In this document: positions 17,491 through 26,061 of the stretch, one piece after another
Numbering within the stretch: position 1 is the first letter of the stretch
How the letters are laid out: the number at the start of each line of letters is the position of its first letter
Notes under the pieces: model-generated
Seen by the model: the letters and a program-made list of their open reading frames with translations, nothing else
What the model was told of the DNA's origin: nothing
Databases searched by the model: none
Program-made: the position numbers and the translations under genes
Origin: Polyangiaceae bacterium
GTDB lineage: Bacteria; Myxococcota_A; Polyangia; Polyangiales; Polyangiaceae
DNA: 64,000 nt
Direction of reading: 5' to 3'
Assembly (NCBI GenBank): GCA_013214025.1
Contig: JABSRN010000068.1
Coordinates: 1 to 64,000, forward strand

Positions 17491-19127
17491 TAGTTGTCGC
17501 TCACATCTAGTCGGAACAAATGCTGTCCGATGCGTATGTGATCTCCTGTATCCAGCTGTACTTCCTCGCGTAGGGCGAGATAAGTGCCGTTGGATGAATC
17601 TAAATCACGGAGGGTAAACACGTTGTCTGTGGGGTTACGGGTGAGCTCCGCGTGGCGGCGGCTCATGAATGGATCGTTGGTGAACACGATGTCTCCCGAC
17701 TCCCTGCCTAACACCGTCTGATTGCCTGAAAGATAAAACACGTCACGAGAGACCCCTTCGACTGTCCGCTGGGACAGGCGAGCATAGCGCGGAGCCGGCG
17801 GGGATCCGAATAGTTGGGTGTCTTGTTCGACCGCAGGGCCGAGGCTTTGCTCTCCGATTGACACCGCTTCGAATCTTAACACCTCCAACCCGACCAGCAG
17901 CAAGTCACCGGGGGCGATCTTCGCAGGCTGTTTGATTCGGAGGAACAATCCATTTATCGAACCGAGGTCGGCGATATGGAAGCAACCGTCTCTCCACTGG
18001 AGGCGGGCGTGCCGTGGAGACACGTAGGGATCATTGGGTAGACGTATCGCCCCCTCGCTGCGTCCGATGTCGATTTGCTCTCCAAGCAGGGGATATTCGT
18101 GCCCCGGCGTGCCGTCTTGGCTGATCACGGTCAGCTTTCCGTGGGAGAACGCCGGCATCGGCCGAGGGGCCTGCGGGGACTGGGCGGTCGGCTCGGCTCC
18201 AGACACTTGCACTGCTGACGCCATCGGGAACTCAACTCCACAAAACTGACAAAATCGGGTCCCCAGCGGATTGACCCCACGACAGCCGGTGCAAAGTCGT
18301 TGATTGCTGGCCACGTCTAGTTCCGGGGCGGCGGCGATGGCGGGCCCAGCGAGCGCTTGTATATCTGCGGGGCTGGCCTGCTCGGCCGGGGCCAACGGCG
18401 CCGCGGGAGGCGGCGGAGGCTGCGCGGTGTCCGCGGAAACTAATTTTGCGCCGCATCCCAAACAAAATCGGTTGGTCGGTACGTTGGACGTGTTGCAAGT
18501 CAGACAGGTGATCGGCGGCTCCGCGGCGCCCGCTGAAACCATCGCCTCTGCCGGGAGCGCTTGAGGCACGGCGGGCTGAGGCACAACAACTGGCGGCGCA
18601 GGCGCTTGAGGTGCAGCGGGCACAGGCGCAGGCGCTTGAGGCACAGCGGCCAAAGCTGCAGGCGCTTGAGGCAGAGCGGCTACGGGCGGCGCTTCGATTG
18701 CTGCAGGTTTGGCCATTGGCACGCCGGCATAAAGGGCAGCGGGGATTGCTGGGGCAGCGAGAGCTCCTGGGGCGAGGTCGCCAGGGAGTGGGTCAGCGTC
18801 TGGCGTCAGGCCTGACAGATCGGGGATGCCAGAGGCCGCACTCGCTACCTGCGGGCTGAAGTCGAAGTTGGGCGCTGGAGGGCGCGATACGGGAGACGCT
18901 AGAGGCGCGGCTTCAGCAGCGGACAGTCGGTTGCCACACTCTCGACAAAACCGAACGTGTTCCGGGTTGTCATGTCCACAGCGAGTACACCGCACCTGCC
19001 AAGGTGAACCAACACAGCCGCGAGCGTCAAGCAGCATTCGCAGCTTTTTACGCTGAGGGGCGCGTCTCCAGTTAGGCTGGATCGCCTGCATCCGTATGTG
19101 GTCTGGAGATGTGCCGTGGACCTGCAT
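17490..19127 (-). CDS. Cytoplasmic adaptor with zinc ribbons and two FHA domains
   Basis: The product has three Cys4 zinc ribbons (CTRCGHDN...FCRECG, CLTCNTSN...FCLGCG, CTGCRGVN...FCQFCG) separated by Ala/Pro-rich linkers. Two FHA domains follow in the last 200 residues: RSEGAIRLPNDPYVSPRHARL with GSINGLFL, and RESGDIVFTNDPFMSRRHAEL with DSSNGTYL. Both keep the Arg, Ser-x-x-His and Asn residues that bind phosphothreonine. It probably gathers phosphorylated proteins for the co-translated PP2C phosphatase. The first ~45 of 545 residues are not supported by homology; Met31 (19037) or a GTG at 18995 are likely true starts. Confidence 0.87.
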   Translation of the reverse strand: MQVHGTSPDHIRMQAIQPNWRRAPQRKKLRMLLDARGCVGSPWQVRCTRCGHDNPEHVRFCRECGNRLSAAEAAPLASPVSRPPAPNFDFSPQVASAASGIPDLSGLTPDADPLPGDLAPGALAAPAIPAALYAGVPMAKPAAIEAPPVAALPQAPAALAAVPQAPAPVPAAPQAPAPPVVVPQPAVPQALPAEAMVSAGAAEPPITCLTCNTSNVPTNRFCLGCGAKLVSADTAQPPPPPAAPLAPAEQASPADIQALAGPAIAAAPELDVASNQRLCTGCRGVNPLGTRFCQFCGVEFPMASAVQVSGAEPTAQSPQAPRPMPAFSHGKLTVISQDGTPGHEYPLLGEQIDIGRSEGAIRLPNDPYVSPRHARLQWRDGCFHIADLGSINGLFLRIKQPAKIAPGDLLLVGLEVLRFEAVSIGEQSLGPAVEQDTQLFGSPPAPRYARLSQRTVEGVSRDVFYLSGNQTVLGRESGDIVFTNDPFMSRRHAELTRNPTDNVFTLRDLDSSNGTYLALREEVQLDTGDHIRIGQHLFRLDVSDN

Positions 19128-19154
19128 GCGCCAGCTGATCAGCCTTCAAGCCGG

Positions 19155-19892
19155 TCAGAGTCTCGCCAGCGGGCTTCTGAGTTCCAACCTGAATTCCAAT
19201 CCGATCATGTGAGACAGGCCGAAGCCAAAAAAGGCGTCCGAACGTCTGACCCCAGCCCCGTCCGTCCAACCCCGGAAAGCGATGGGGCGGTAGCTGATGC
19301 CGGCCCCAACGATGGAGGTCCGGCTCATCTCGAAATCGATGCCGGCCCCAATAGCGGCTATGGGTCCAACGGTATCGACCGCCCACTCGTTGCCGTAGGC
19401 GGCGACACCGACGGCTCCTGCGGCGAAGGGCTGCAATCGATAGGCCCGGCTCGCGTAGTAGCGTGTCTCGGCGCGCAGTTGCTGCAACGTGCCTAGACGC
19501 AAGAGGTTGGAGCTTCCCTGCCGGGACGATTCGTAGGCACCGCCGACGTACCAATCTCCTCGGGTTCGATAGCCGAGGCGAACGGTCAGCCCCAAACCTG
19601 AGCCGATGATGCAGGGGGCGGTGCTGCCCGAAGGACAAGCGTCGCCGGGATCGGCCATGGACTCGATGCCGATGCCGACGCCATAGTTGAGATGGTGGGC
19701 ACGAATTGGCGGGGGGCGGGGAGCTTCCGGTTCAGCCCGCTGTTCCGCGCTGGCACTCCAGGCAGCTGTAAACACCAAGGAAAACGCTAGGCCGGGCAGC
19801 CAATGACAGTTCTGAGCCCGCCGAGGGATCAGCGCGCTTGACTCTTGGGGGAGCCTACGTCTAAACGCGGAACGAAGTCTTTGAATACACAC
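19155..19892 (-). CDS. Predicted outer-membrane protein, unknown function
   Basis: The 245-aa protein has a basic N-terminus and a signal ending near AAWSASA (about residue 49). Mature residues alternate in beta-strand fashion and are Gly/Tyr-rich, with a Cys pair in an early loop (GDACPSG...APCIIG). It resembles the protein at 1820-2611 in layout. Its 5' end lies 6 bp from the start of the divergent acidic-protein gene, so the two share a control region. The gene lies 27 bp upstream of the FHA gene on the same strand. Function is unknown; a small barrel or surface protein is the best guess. Confidence 0.58.
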   Translation of the reverse strand: MCIQRLRSAFRRRLPQESSALIPRRAQNCHWLPGLAFSLVFTAAWSASAEQRAEPEAPRPPPIRAHHLNYGVGIGIESMADPGDACPSGSTAPCIIGSGLGLTVRLGYRTRGDWYVGGAYESSRQGSSNLLRLGTLQQLRAETRYYASRAYRLQPFAAGAVGVAAYGNEWAVDTVGPIAAIGAGIDFEMSRTSIVGAGISYRPIAFRGWTDGAGVRRSDAFFGFGLSHMIGLEFRLELRSPLARL

Positions 19893-19898
19893 AGCAGT

Positions 19899-20282
19899 AT
19901 GGATATCTACCTTGAGAGACGTGCCCTTCGGCTGATTCGAGCTTCCGCGCAGGAAGCTGTCGAGCAGGGTGACACAGAAACCCTACGCGAGGATATCCTT
20001 GAGTCCTTCACGGAGGACCAAGTCGAGGAAATCGAGCGATTAATCGACTCTGCGGATTTTTTTGAGTTCCTCAGCGAGGTGCTGGACGAATGGAGCGGGG
20101 ATGACGTCGAAGAGCTCATTGAGCTACTGATGACTCAGCTCGCGGATCTCGGCGTGGATATCAAGACGACGTCGAAGGATGACGCCGACGAGGAAGAGGA
20201 AGAGGAAGAGGAAGAGGATGAGGCGCTGGACGACAACAGCGATGAAGATCTCGTCCCTTTAGGCGACGCCGACGATATTTAG
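19899..20282 (+). CDS. Small acidic protein, unknown function
   Basis: The 127-aa product from ATG 19899 is mostly helical and very acidic. Residues 1-90 contain repeated amphipathic segments such as LREDILESFTEDQVEEIERL and VEELIELLMTQL. The last 37 residues are nearly all Glu/Asp. No signal or TM segment is present. I chose Met 19899 over the longer frame because the upstream residues overlap the divergent gene and are not helical or acidic. I recognise no family; it could be a binding partner or chaperone-like protein. Confidence 0.62.
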   Translation: MDIYLERRALRLIRASAQEAVEQGDTETLREDILESFTEDQVEEIERLIDSADFFEFLSEVLDEWSGDDVEELIELLMTQLADLGVDIKTTSKDDADEEEEEEEEEDEALDDNSDEDLVPLGDADDI

Positions 20283-20351
20283 GCCCCAGCGCTTCGGTTG
20301 CCGTCAGTGCTACGCGACACCAAGTATCCAGCCGCCGTGGCTAGCGGCGAC

Positions 20352-21440
20352 CTACTCAGATGCCGGCCGGATCGTGCGTGCAATGTAGGGGCGGCAAGCC
20401 ACAGCTTCGTCCGCTTCCGGCAATCGCACCGACGGGCATAGGAGCTGTGCGCACGCGGAATAGCGCGACTCCGGGAATCCCTTGATGAGTGTGGCCAGGG
20501 GGGCACACGTGGCCCCTTCGTTTTTTGTGCTTCGCCCGATCAGCGCCTCCTGCCAAAGAGCATCGTCGCGGAGTCGGCTCGTCTTGTGTTCTTGCCACAC
20601 CGCGTGAAACTCACGACGGGCGTTCTCTGGTTCGTTGAGCACGTCTCGGTAAAGCTCAGCGAGCTGGTAGCGAGCCTCCGCGTAGCCGCGTTCGTAGCTA
20701 CCGTTGAACTTGGAGCGTTCCCGGCGGGACAGCATCTCGAGCAATCGCTTTTCGGCTTTTCGGGGCTCGTCGAGTTTGACGTCGAGCCGAGCGCCGCGGA
20801 CCATCGCTTCGTTCCAGTAGACTCCCGTTGGGTATGGATAATGCTCCGCGACGTAGGCGTAGCGATCTCGAGCAACGGCCAGCTTCTTTTCCTGATCCCA
20901 ATAGCGCGCGGAGCGGTAGTGGAGGTCTTCTGCCAGGGGGCTATTGGGCTGAGCCTTCAAGGCGCCGTCGCGGAATTCTTGGCACGCTGCCTCCCCGCCG
21001 TCTCGTCGGATCATTTGCATGAGACGGCGCAAGGTTGAGCGCGCAATGGGTGAATCCGGGTGCTGGTGAAGGATTTTTTCCAGTCGGCTTCTCGCCTTAG
21101 CCTCGCTGACATGGGACAGCTCGACCAGGGCCAAGTCGTAGCTGACTCGCGCGTGGATCGGGCTATCCCGGGACTTCTGTTCAAGACTGACCAGTGCCAA
21201 GTAGGCATTTTGGATACGGGAGGCCCGTTGCCAGCTTTGGGCTTCCCGGTGCCTGGCCTGTTCCCGACGTTTTCGATTGGGGGCTTGCTTCGCCGCTTTG
21301 GCCCAGGCGCGCGCCGCGGCCTCGTATCGACCGTGGGAGTAGGCGCGTTTCGCAGACGCTTGGGAACGAACATAGGGCTCCCCCAGACTGGGGGCGCACG
21401 ATAGACAGAGCGCGGACAGGAGCAACCAACGGAACAGCAT
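20352..21440 (-). CDS. TPR lipoprotein (BamD/YbgF-like repeats)
   Basis: From Met 21440 the protein is 362 aa, with signal MLFRWLLLSALCLSC whose lipobox Cys would be lipidated. The rest is alpha-helical with tetratricopeptide-like repeats: AYSHGRYEAAARAWAKAAKQ, SYDLALVELSHVSEAKARSR and GYAEARYQLAELYRDVLNEP. This suggests an outer-membrane-anchored scaffold. The C-terminus has several Cys that may form disulfides in the periplasm. The open frame extends 16 codons upstream, but the signal peptide favours 21440. It is convergent with the acidic-protein gene. Its partners are unknown. Confidence 0.72.
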   Translation of the reverse strand: MLFRWLLLSALCLSCAPSLGEPYVRSQASAKRAYSHGRYEAAARAWAKAAKQAPNRKRREQARHREAQSWQRASRIQNAYLALVSLEQKSRDSPIHARVSYDLALVELSHVSEAKARSRLEKILHQHPDSPIARSTLRRLMQMIRRDGGEAACQEFRDGALKAQPNSPLAEDLHYRSARYWDQEKKLAVARDRYAYVAEHYPYPTGVYWNEAMVRGARLDVKLDEPRKAEKRLLEMLSRRERSKFNGSYERGYAEARYQLAELYRDVLNEPENARREFHAVWQEHKTSRLRDDALWQEALIGRSTKNEGATCAPLATLIKGFPESRYSACAQLLCPSVRLPEADEAVACRPYIARTIRPASE

Positions 21441-21533
21441 TACGCGATTAGCAGACAGCCTACCGCATATCTTGGCATCGGAGCGCACGGAGTCGCATCG
21501 GAGCGCGGTGGCCGTGTGCAGTCGTGTCAGTGC

Positions 21534-21629
21534 GTAGGTAGGGCCGTGTGAAGCCGCGTCAGCGTGTAGGCAGGGCGGTGTGAAGCCGCGTCAGCGTGTA
21601 GGCAGGGCGGTGTGGCGCTGCGTCAGCGT
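21534..21629. repeat. 32-bp tandem repeat, three copies plus a degenerate fourth
   Basis: Units GTAGG(C/T)AGGGC(G/C)GTGTG... of 32 bp lie at 21534-21565, 21566-21597 and 21598-21629. A degraded copy occupies the ~30 bp before them. The first two full units differ at only two positions. The array sits between the end of the trmJ-like gene and the start of the TPR lipoprotein gene. Confidence 0.95.
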
Positions 21630-21692
21630 GAGCGCGCGCAGGCTCCAAAATTCCCGGCGCGGACTGGCGCTCTCTCGGGTCCTGCGACTTCA

Positions 21693-22238
21693 CTACTCGT
21701 TGGCTTTCTGTCGCTTGTCCTCATCCCGGGCCTGCAGCCCAGCGACGAAAATTTCGTAGGCCACTAACTGATTGGCTTGAGCCAGATTGATCGACGGCTG
21801 GTCCGCGGCCATGGGGATCCTGACCATATGACTGGCGAGGGCGCGTTCTTCCAGAGACAACCCGCTCTTTTCGTTGCCGAATACAAATGCGCTGCGCTGA
21901 CCTTTTCGAGAAGCGTCGAGCGCGATCTGGGCAGCCGCCCGCGGCTGAATCACGCCGCTCACCCCCCGTCGGGACGTGGTAGCGAACACCACGTCGATCC
22001 CCTGTAGAGCCGTTTCGAGATCCGGCACGACGGTGGCGTCGCTCAGGACGTCCCACGCTTTGACGGCCATCTTATGGGCCATCTCGTGTTCGGGCACCGC
22101 CAGGCGTCCGGGTTTCACCAGACACAAGTCGGTGATCCCCATCGTTTTGATGGCGCGGGCCGTGGCTCCGACATTTTCCGGATAATGGGGGCGTGCCAGC
22201 ACGAAGCGGCAGCTTTGGCAGACGTCCAGCTCAAGCAT
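21693..22238 (-). CDS. SPOUT RNA methyltransferase, TrmJ/TrmH family
   Basis: The 181-aa protein is a SpoU-type SPOUT methyltransferase that 2'-O-methylates RNA ribose with S-adenosylmethionine. It shows motif 1 LARPHYPENVGATARAIKTM, motif 2 FGNEKSGLSLEE and motif 3 IPMAADQPSINLAQANQLVA, whose residues form the knotted cofactor site. The sequence is closest to TrmJ (tRNA Cm32/Um32), but only the SPOUT domain is present; the C-terminal ~60-80 residues of E. coli TrmJ are missing. It may therefore have a different tRNA target. ATG start at 22238. Confidence 0.85.
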   Translation of the reverse strand: MLELDVCQSCRFVLARPHYPENVGATARAIKTMGITDLCLVKPGRLAVPEHEMAHKMAVKAWDVLSDATVVPDLETALQGIDVVFATTSRRGVSGVIQPRAAAQIALDASRKGQRSAFVFGNEKSGLSLEERALASHMVRIPMAADQPSINLAQANQLVAYEIFVAGLQARDEDKRQKANE

Positions 22239-22310
22239 CCGGGGACCCTAGTACTCGGGCGGCCCGGGCGGCAAATCGGGATCCCGGCGCGCGGATCCTG
22301 GTAAAGCGGC

Positions 22311-23528
22311 CTATTTCGGAACACCCGAGTCGCCGCTGGCGGCGGGAGCTGTCCGCGATGAGCTGGCGTCGCCAGCGGAAGCTGTTCGGGTTCCGGCATC
22401 TGCGGGCCCAGCCAGTGCTGCCGGGAGCCGCCGTTGGCTCTTCTTTTGGGGTCGCTTCTCAAGCCAAGCGATCGGCGCGGTCTCGACGGCCACCGTGGGC
22501 TGTACGGAGCGGGACACTTGAAGTGTCGCCGTTTCGGGTGGTGGCGCCTTAAGGCCCTCGGTTAGTTGGAAGGCTACCACTGCCGCGATGGCGCCCAGGG
22601 CCGCCGCTCCTGCCGCGATCCGGCCCGACTTGGTCGCCGGTGGCTCAATGGACGCGCGGTGCTCTTGATCGGGGAGCGTCGGCATGGTGGAGCGGGGGGC
22701 GAGCTCGATGGCCTCGGCGAGGGCATCGCCGAAATCCTCGCAGCTATCGAAACGAGCGGTCGGATTTTTCGACAGCGCGCGAGCCAGTACGGTGTCGACG
22801 TGAAGGTCGACGCCGCATACTTCGGCCAAAGCGGGCGGCTCTTCTTGCGCAATCTTGGTAGCCACCGCGACCGCGTCTTCGCCGGGAAAGGCTCGATGCC
22901 CGACCAGCGCCTCGTACAAGGTGGCGGCGAGCGAAAACTGATCGCTGAGGGGGGAAAACAGCCCGTCCTGAATGCTCTCCGGCGCACTGTAGGCAGGTGT
23001 TCCTAGGAGTAATCCTGCCTGGGTCAGTGTGGAGTTGGGGAGGCGGGCAATTCCGAAATCCGCGATCTTGCTGCCCACCTTAGACAGCATGATGTTGTCC
23101 GGTTTGATATCGCGATGAATCACGCCGGCTGCATGGGCGGTGGTCAGCGCGCGTCCCAGTTCTTTCGCGAGAGTGGCGCATCTCAAAGCGCCCATGTTTC
23201 CCTGGGACAGTTTCGATTTGAGCGTGAGCCCAGGCACATACTCGAACACGAGAAAGAGCCCAACGCTGTCGTCTTCTCCCATGTCGTGCAAGGCGACGAT
23301 ATTTGGATGGGAGATGCGAGCCGAGGCTCTCGCTTCTTGACGTATGCGCTGAACGAGGGAGTCGCGTTGCTCCGACGGTATCGATAGATTGGCGCGAAGG
23401 TGTTTTAGCGCGACCTCACGTTCGAGTACCGGATCGTGGGCGAGCAGAACTCGCCCCATGGCGCCTTCGCCGAGAAGTCTGATGACGTCGTAGCGCCCGA
23501 TAGTCGAGGGAGGCTTTTGGGACGTCAT
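22311..23528 (-). CDS. Transmembrane Ser/Thr protein kinase (PknB-like)
   Basis: The 405-aa protein has a kinase domain at residues 13-275: Gly-rich GEGAMGRV (20-27), Lys42 in VALK, HRDIKPDN with Asp140, DFG (157-159), and SAPE (181-184). A Pro/Ser-rich juxtamembrane linker leads to one TM helix at about 303-320. The ~85-residue exterior tail is Ala/Pro/Ser-rich with no sensor domain. All catalytic residues are present, so it should be active. It lies 72 bp upstream of the trmJ-like gene on the same strand, but a functional link is unlikely. PP2C and FHA partners lie 5 kb to the left. Confidence 0.91.
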   Translation of the reverse strand: MTSQKPPSTIGRYDVIRLLGEGAMGRVLLAHDPVLEREVALKHLRANLSIPSEQRDSLVQRIRQEARASARISHPNIVALHDMGEDDSVGLFLVFEYVPGLTLKSKLSQGNMGALRCATLAKELGRALTTAHAAGVIHRDIKPDNIMLSKVGSKIADFGIARLPNSTLTQAGLLLGTPAYSAPESIQDGLFSPLSDQFSLAATLYEALVGHRAFPGEDAVAVATKIAQEEPPALAEVCGVDLHVDTVLARALSKNPTARFDSCEDFGDALAEAIELAPRSTMPTLPDQEHRASIEPPATKSGRIAAGAAALGAIAAVVAFQLTEGLKAPPPETATLQVSRSVQPTVAVETAPIAWLEKRPQKKSQRRLPAALAGPADAGTRTASAGDASSSRTAPAASGDSGVPK

Positions 23529-23642
23529 CGCATAGCGGGCGCCCGGCTTTGGGCACTGAGGCGCTAATCTAACGTATAATCATGGCTGACCTGCCGAAGA
23601 AGCGCGCTGGCAGACGTTCAGCAAAGGCGCTCGCCCGACAGC

Positions 23643-24140
23643 TCAATAGTCGTCGTCGTTGTCGGTTTCGCTCTCGCTCTCGAAACCGTCGTCGTCGTCA
23701 TCGCCTTCTGAACGGTCATCGTCCTTCTTCTTGGACGCTTTCTTCTTCTTGGACGCTTTCTTTCGCCGCTTCTCAGCCGGCTGGCCGTAGTCGCGACGCA
23801 GCTTGTTCATCAGCTCCGTCTTCATCATATCTTCCCGATACTCGGGCATGTCCGGCAACTTGACGATCAGTTGGACGCCAGCCTTTGTTTCGACGATCTC
23901 GATCGCTCCACTCCGCTTTCGTTTGTCCGTTTCGTAGCGAAACAACAGGTAGGCGGCGTCCTTATCGCGTTCCACGACTTCGTAGCCCAGGTCGATTCTG
24001 AGGTAGCGCAGTGCCCCATTGTACGTCTGCTGGAGGCTATATTCAGAGTCGACAACTGAGCGGGCGCCACAGATTGTCGGGAGGCCGACACCAACCATCA
24101 GAACAAGAAGAAGGACAGAAAGCTTAGTTTGCTCGGCCAC
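23643..24140 (-). CDS. Small secreted protein with basic-then-acidic tail
   Basis: The 165-aa product has a clear Sec signal (hydrophobic residues 8-24, cleavage after ICGA). A ~75-residue alpha/beta core follows, with QQTYNGALRYLRIDLGYEV and YLLFRYETDKRKRSGAIEIV. The last 55 residues switch from a Lys/Arg block (KRRKKASKKKKASKKKD) to a run of Asp/Glu. This resembles polyampholyte tails rather than any catalytic domain. I do not recognise the family. It sits upstream of the kinase on the same strand with a 114-bp gap. Confidence 0.6.
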   Translation of the reverse strand: MAEQTKLSVLLLVLMVGVGLPTICGARSVVDSEYSLQQTYNGALRYLRIDLGYEVVERDKDAAYLLFRYETDKRKRSGAIEIVETKAGVQLIVKLPDMPEYREDMMKTELMNKLRRDYGQPAEKRRKKASKKKKASKKKDDDRSEGDDDDDGFESESETDNDDDY

Positions 24141-24208
24141 AATACTTCGTTAAGCGCTAACCCAGCGATCGGGCAAGTTTTCTGCCCTCTGGGCCGTCCC
24201 GGCTCGGG

Positions 24209-25339
24209 CTAGAGACTTGTGATTTCGGAGCTTTCCGGCGCGCCAGAGGCGTCCGAGGGCCCAGAGGGGCCAGGGGGTGGCGTTGTTTCTCCACCCAAGC
24301 CGCGAGACAGAGCGCTTCGGACTCCCTCCCGCTGCACCACCAAACACACGACCCCGGCGCCGAGTGTAATCACCAACTGAGTGAGATACATCACGAAGAC
24401 GACGACGGCGCCTCGGCCCAATACGATGTCAGTTGGGAAAAACACGGCCAGCCCGGCGTACACCGACAGCTGGAATGCGCCGAAGTAGCCCGGCGCTTGG
24501 GGGACAAGAATGCCAAGCGCTAAGACGCAGGTTATCACGCAAGCCTGGCCGAAGCTGGCGTCCTCAAGGCCTGTGCCGCGCATCAGGACCCAGTTGGCGC
24601 CGGCGTTGAGTAACCAATAGCTGACGGTGATCGAGACAAAGGGCAGCGAGTAGCGGAGCCGGGGCAGAAATCTCAAGCCCTCGATGACACGTTCGACTTT
24701 GTTGGATAGCCATTCGGCGAACTTGAGCGAGAAGGGCCCGATGACGGCGCGGGTCAATTTTCGGGCGGCGTCGCGTGCGAAATAAAACATCGCCATGGCG
24801 CCGAACGCTGTACCGAAGACTAGGAGTGCGAACTGGGCAGCCCGGGGCACGAGCGCGGCGGAAACGTTGAGCTTGCCAATGGTTTCTGGAAGCGGATCGA
24901 GAGTGGGGGTGAGCAACAGTGCAAAAAACAGCACGAGGCTCAACACCAGGCCGTCAATGATGCGTTCGGCTGCGATGGTTCCTATGGCATGCCAACCACT
25001 GAGTTTGCCTTGGCGGCGTATGAGGACAGGGCGAACGACTTCCCCGGTGCGCAAAGGCAGAAAAATGATGGCGGCAAAACCGATGAAAGACGCTGACACA
25101 ATTTCCCGAAGTGGCGGCGCGTGTAGGGGCTTCAACAAGAAGTACCAACGAGTCGCCCGCAGACCGTGAACACTCAGCCAAAGACCGAAGTAGAGCGGAA
25201 CGACCCAGGGCCTCAGCTGGGCGAAGTCATCAGACGTGGGGACCAGCGGCATTGCGCCGGCCTTGAGCACATAGACAAAACCGATGCCTAGCAGCAGCGA
25301 TAGGATGACCTTCAGGCGGTGTCGAAGTAGCCAGCTCAT
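24209..25339 (-). CDS. Flippase-like membrane protein (LPG_synthase_TM family)
   Basis: The 376-aa protein has about eight TM segments and matches the lysylphosphatidylglycerol-synthase TM family, as in the membrane part of MprF, without any aminoacyl-transferase domain. Landmarks are RATRWYFLLKPLHAPPL, IFLPLRTGEVVRPVLIRRQG and ILVPQAPGYFGAFQLSVYAG. Such stand-alone proteins are thought to flip lipids or glycolipids; the substrate is unknown. Its ATG overlaps the stop of the PHP phosphatase gene by four bases (ATGA), so they are co-translated, which hints at a shared surface-polymer role. A second family member lies at 53665-54651. Confidence 0.82.
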   Translation of the reverse strand: MSWLLRHRLKVILSLLLGIGFVYVLKAGAMPLVPTSDDFAQLRPWVVPLYFGLWLSVHGLRATRWYFLLKPLHAPPLREIVSASFIGFAAIIFLPLRTGEVVRPVLIRRQGKLSGWHAIGTIAAERIIDGLVLSLVLFFALLLTPTLDPLPETIGKLNVSAALVPRAAQFALLVFGTAFGAMAMFYFARDAARKLTRAVIGPFSLKFAEWLSNKVERVIEGLRFLPRLRYSLPFVSITVSYWLLNAGANWVLMRGTGLEDASFGQACVITCVLALGILVPQAPGYFGAFQLSVYAGLAVFFPTDIVLGRGAVVVFVMYLTQLVITLGAGVVCLVVQREGVRSALSRGLGGETTPPPGPSGPSDASGAPESSEITSL

Positions 25340-26061
25340 GATCGGGCAGTGCCGTCCAGGATTCTCTCGGGCCCGTCGCGGAACAGCGACTCGATCTCAT
25401 CTCTGCCGTACTTTGATTCGATCAGAGTCATCGCTTCAAGGACTTGAGCGACGTCACTGGGGCGGTGAGCATCGCTGCAGGCAGCGAAGTACTGCTCCCG
25501 CTCGAGCAATTCAAGTGAAGCTTGCTGGGCCTTCTTGCCGTATTTTCCGATCAGGGCGGCGGTATCCAGCAAACACACGGCGCCGACATCGATCAGGCGT
25601 TCGACTATTTCGAGATCGTTCCAAATCGCACGGTAGCGTTCGGGGTGAGCCAGCACGGGTACCATCCCGGCCTGTCGTATTTTCGCGAGGCCCCGATCGA
25701 TACTGTAGGGAAAATCGATTTGGTAGAATTCGAGCAGTACCGCCTTATTGCCGGGGTAAGGCACGGCCTCTCCTCGCAGAATTCGTTCGAACACCACGTC
25801 GTCGAAATAATGCTCCGAACTCAGCCCCACTTCGGGGAGGCCTGACTGGCCCTCCAGTGATGGCAACATGCGCTCGTAGGCAGCCAAGAGATCTTCCCGC
25901 CGATTGTCCCAGAGCCCCGGCCGCATGTGGGGGGTAGCTATCACTCGATCGAAGCCGATCTCCTTCAGCTTCTGGAGCATCTCGATGCCCTCTTCGGGGG
26001 AGCGAGCCCCGTCATCGATTCCGGCGACGAAGTGGCAGTGCAGATCGATGAGCCCGCTCAT
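25336..26061 (-). CDS. CpsB/CapC-type PHP protein-tyrosine phosphatase
   Basis: The 241-aa protein is a manganese-dependent PHP-fold phosphatase like CpsB/YwqE, which dephosphorylates tyrosine kinases that control capsule or exopolysaccharide export. All metal-ligand motifs are visible: DLHCHFVAGIDDGA near the N-terminus, ATPHMR, SSEHYFDD, LAHPERYR and CSDAHR. ATG start at 26061. No tyrosine kinase (Wzc/BY type) lies beside it. Its partner here is the overlapping flippase-like gene. A role in regulating polysaccharide export would fit the OPX/barrel genes at 48-50 kb, but that link is inference. Confidence 0.88.
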   Translation of the reverse strand: MSGLIDLHCHFVAGIDDGARSPEEGIEMLQKLKEIGFDRVIATPHMRPGLWDNRREDLLAAYERMLPSLEGQSGLPEVGLSSEHYFDDVVFERILRGEAVPYPGNKAVLLEFYQIDFPYSIDRGLAKIRQAGMVPVLAHPERYRAIWNDLEIVERLIDVGAVCLLDTAALIGKYGKKAQQASLELLEREQYFAACSDAHRPSDVAQVLEAMTLIESKYGRDEIESLFRDGPERILDGTARS

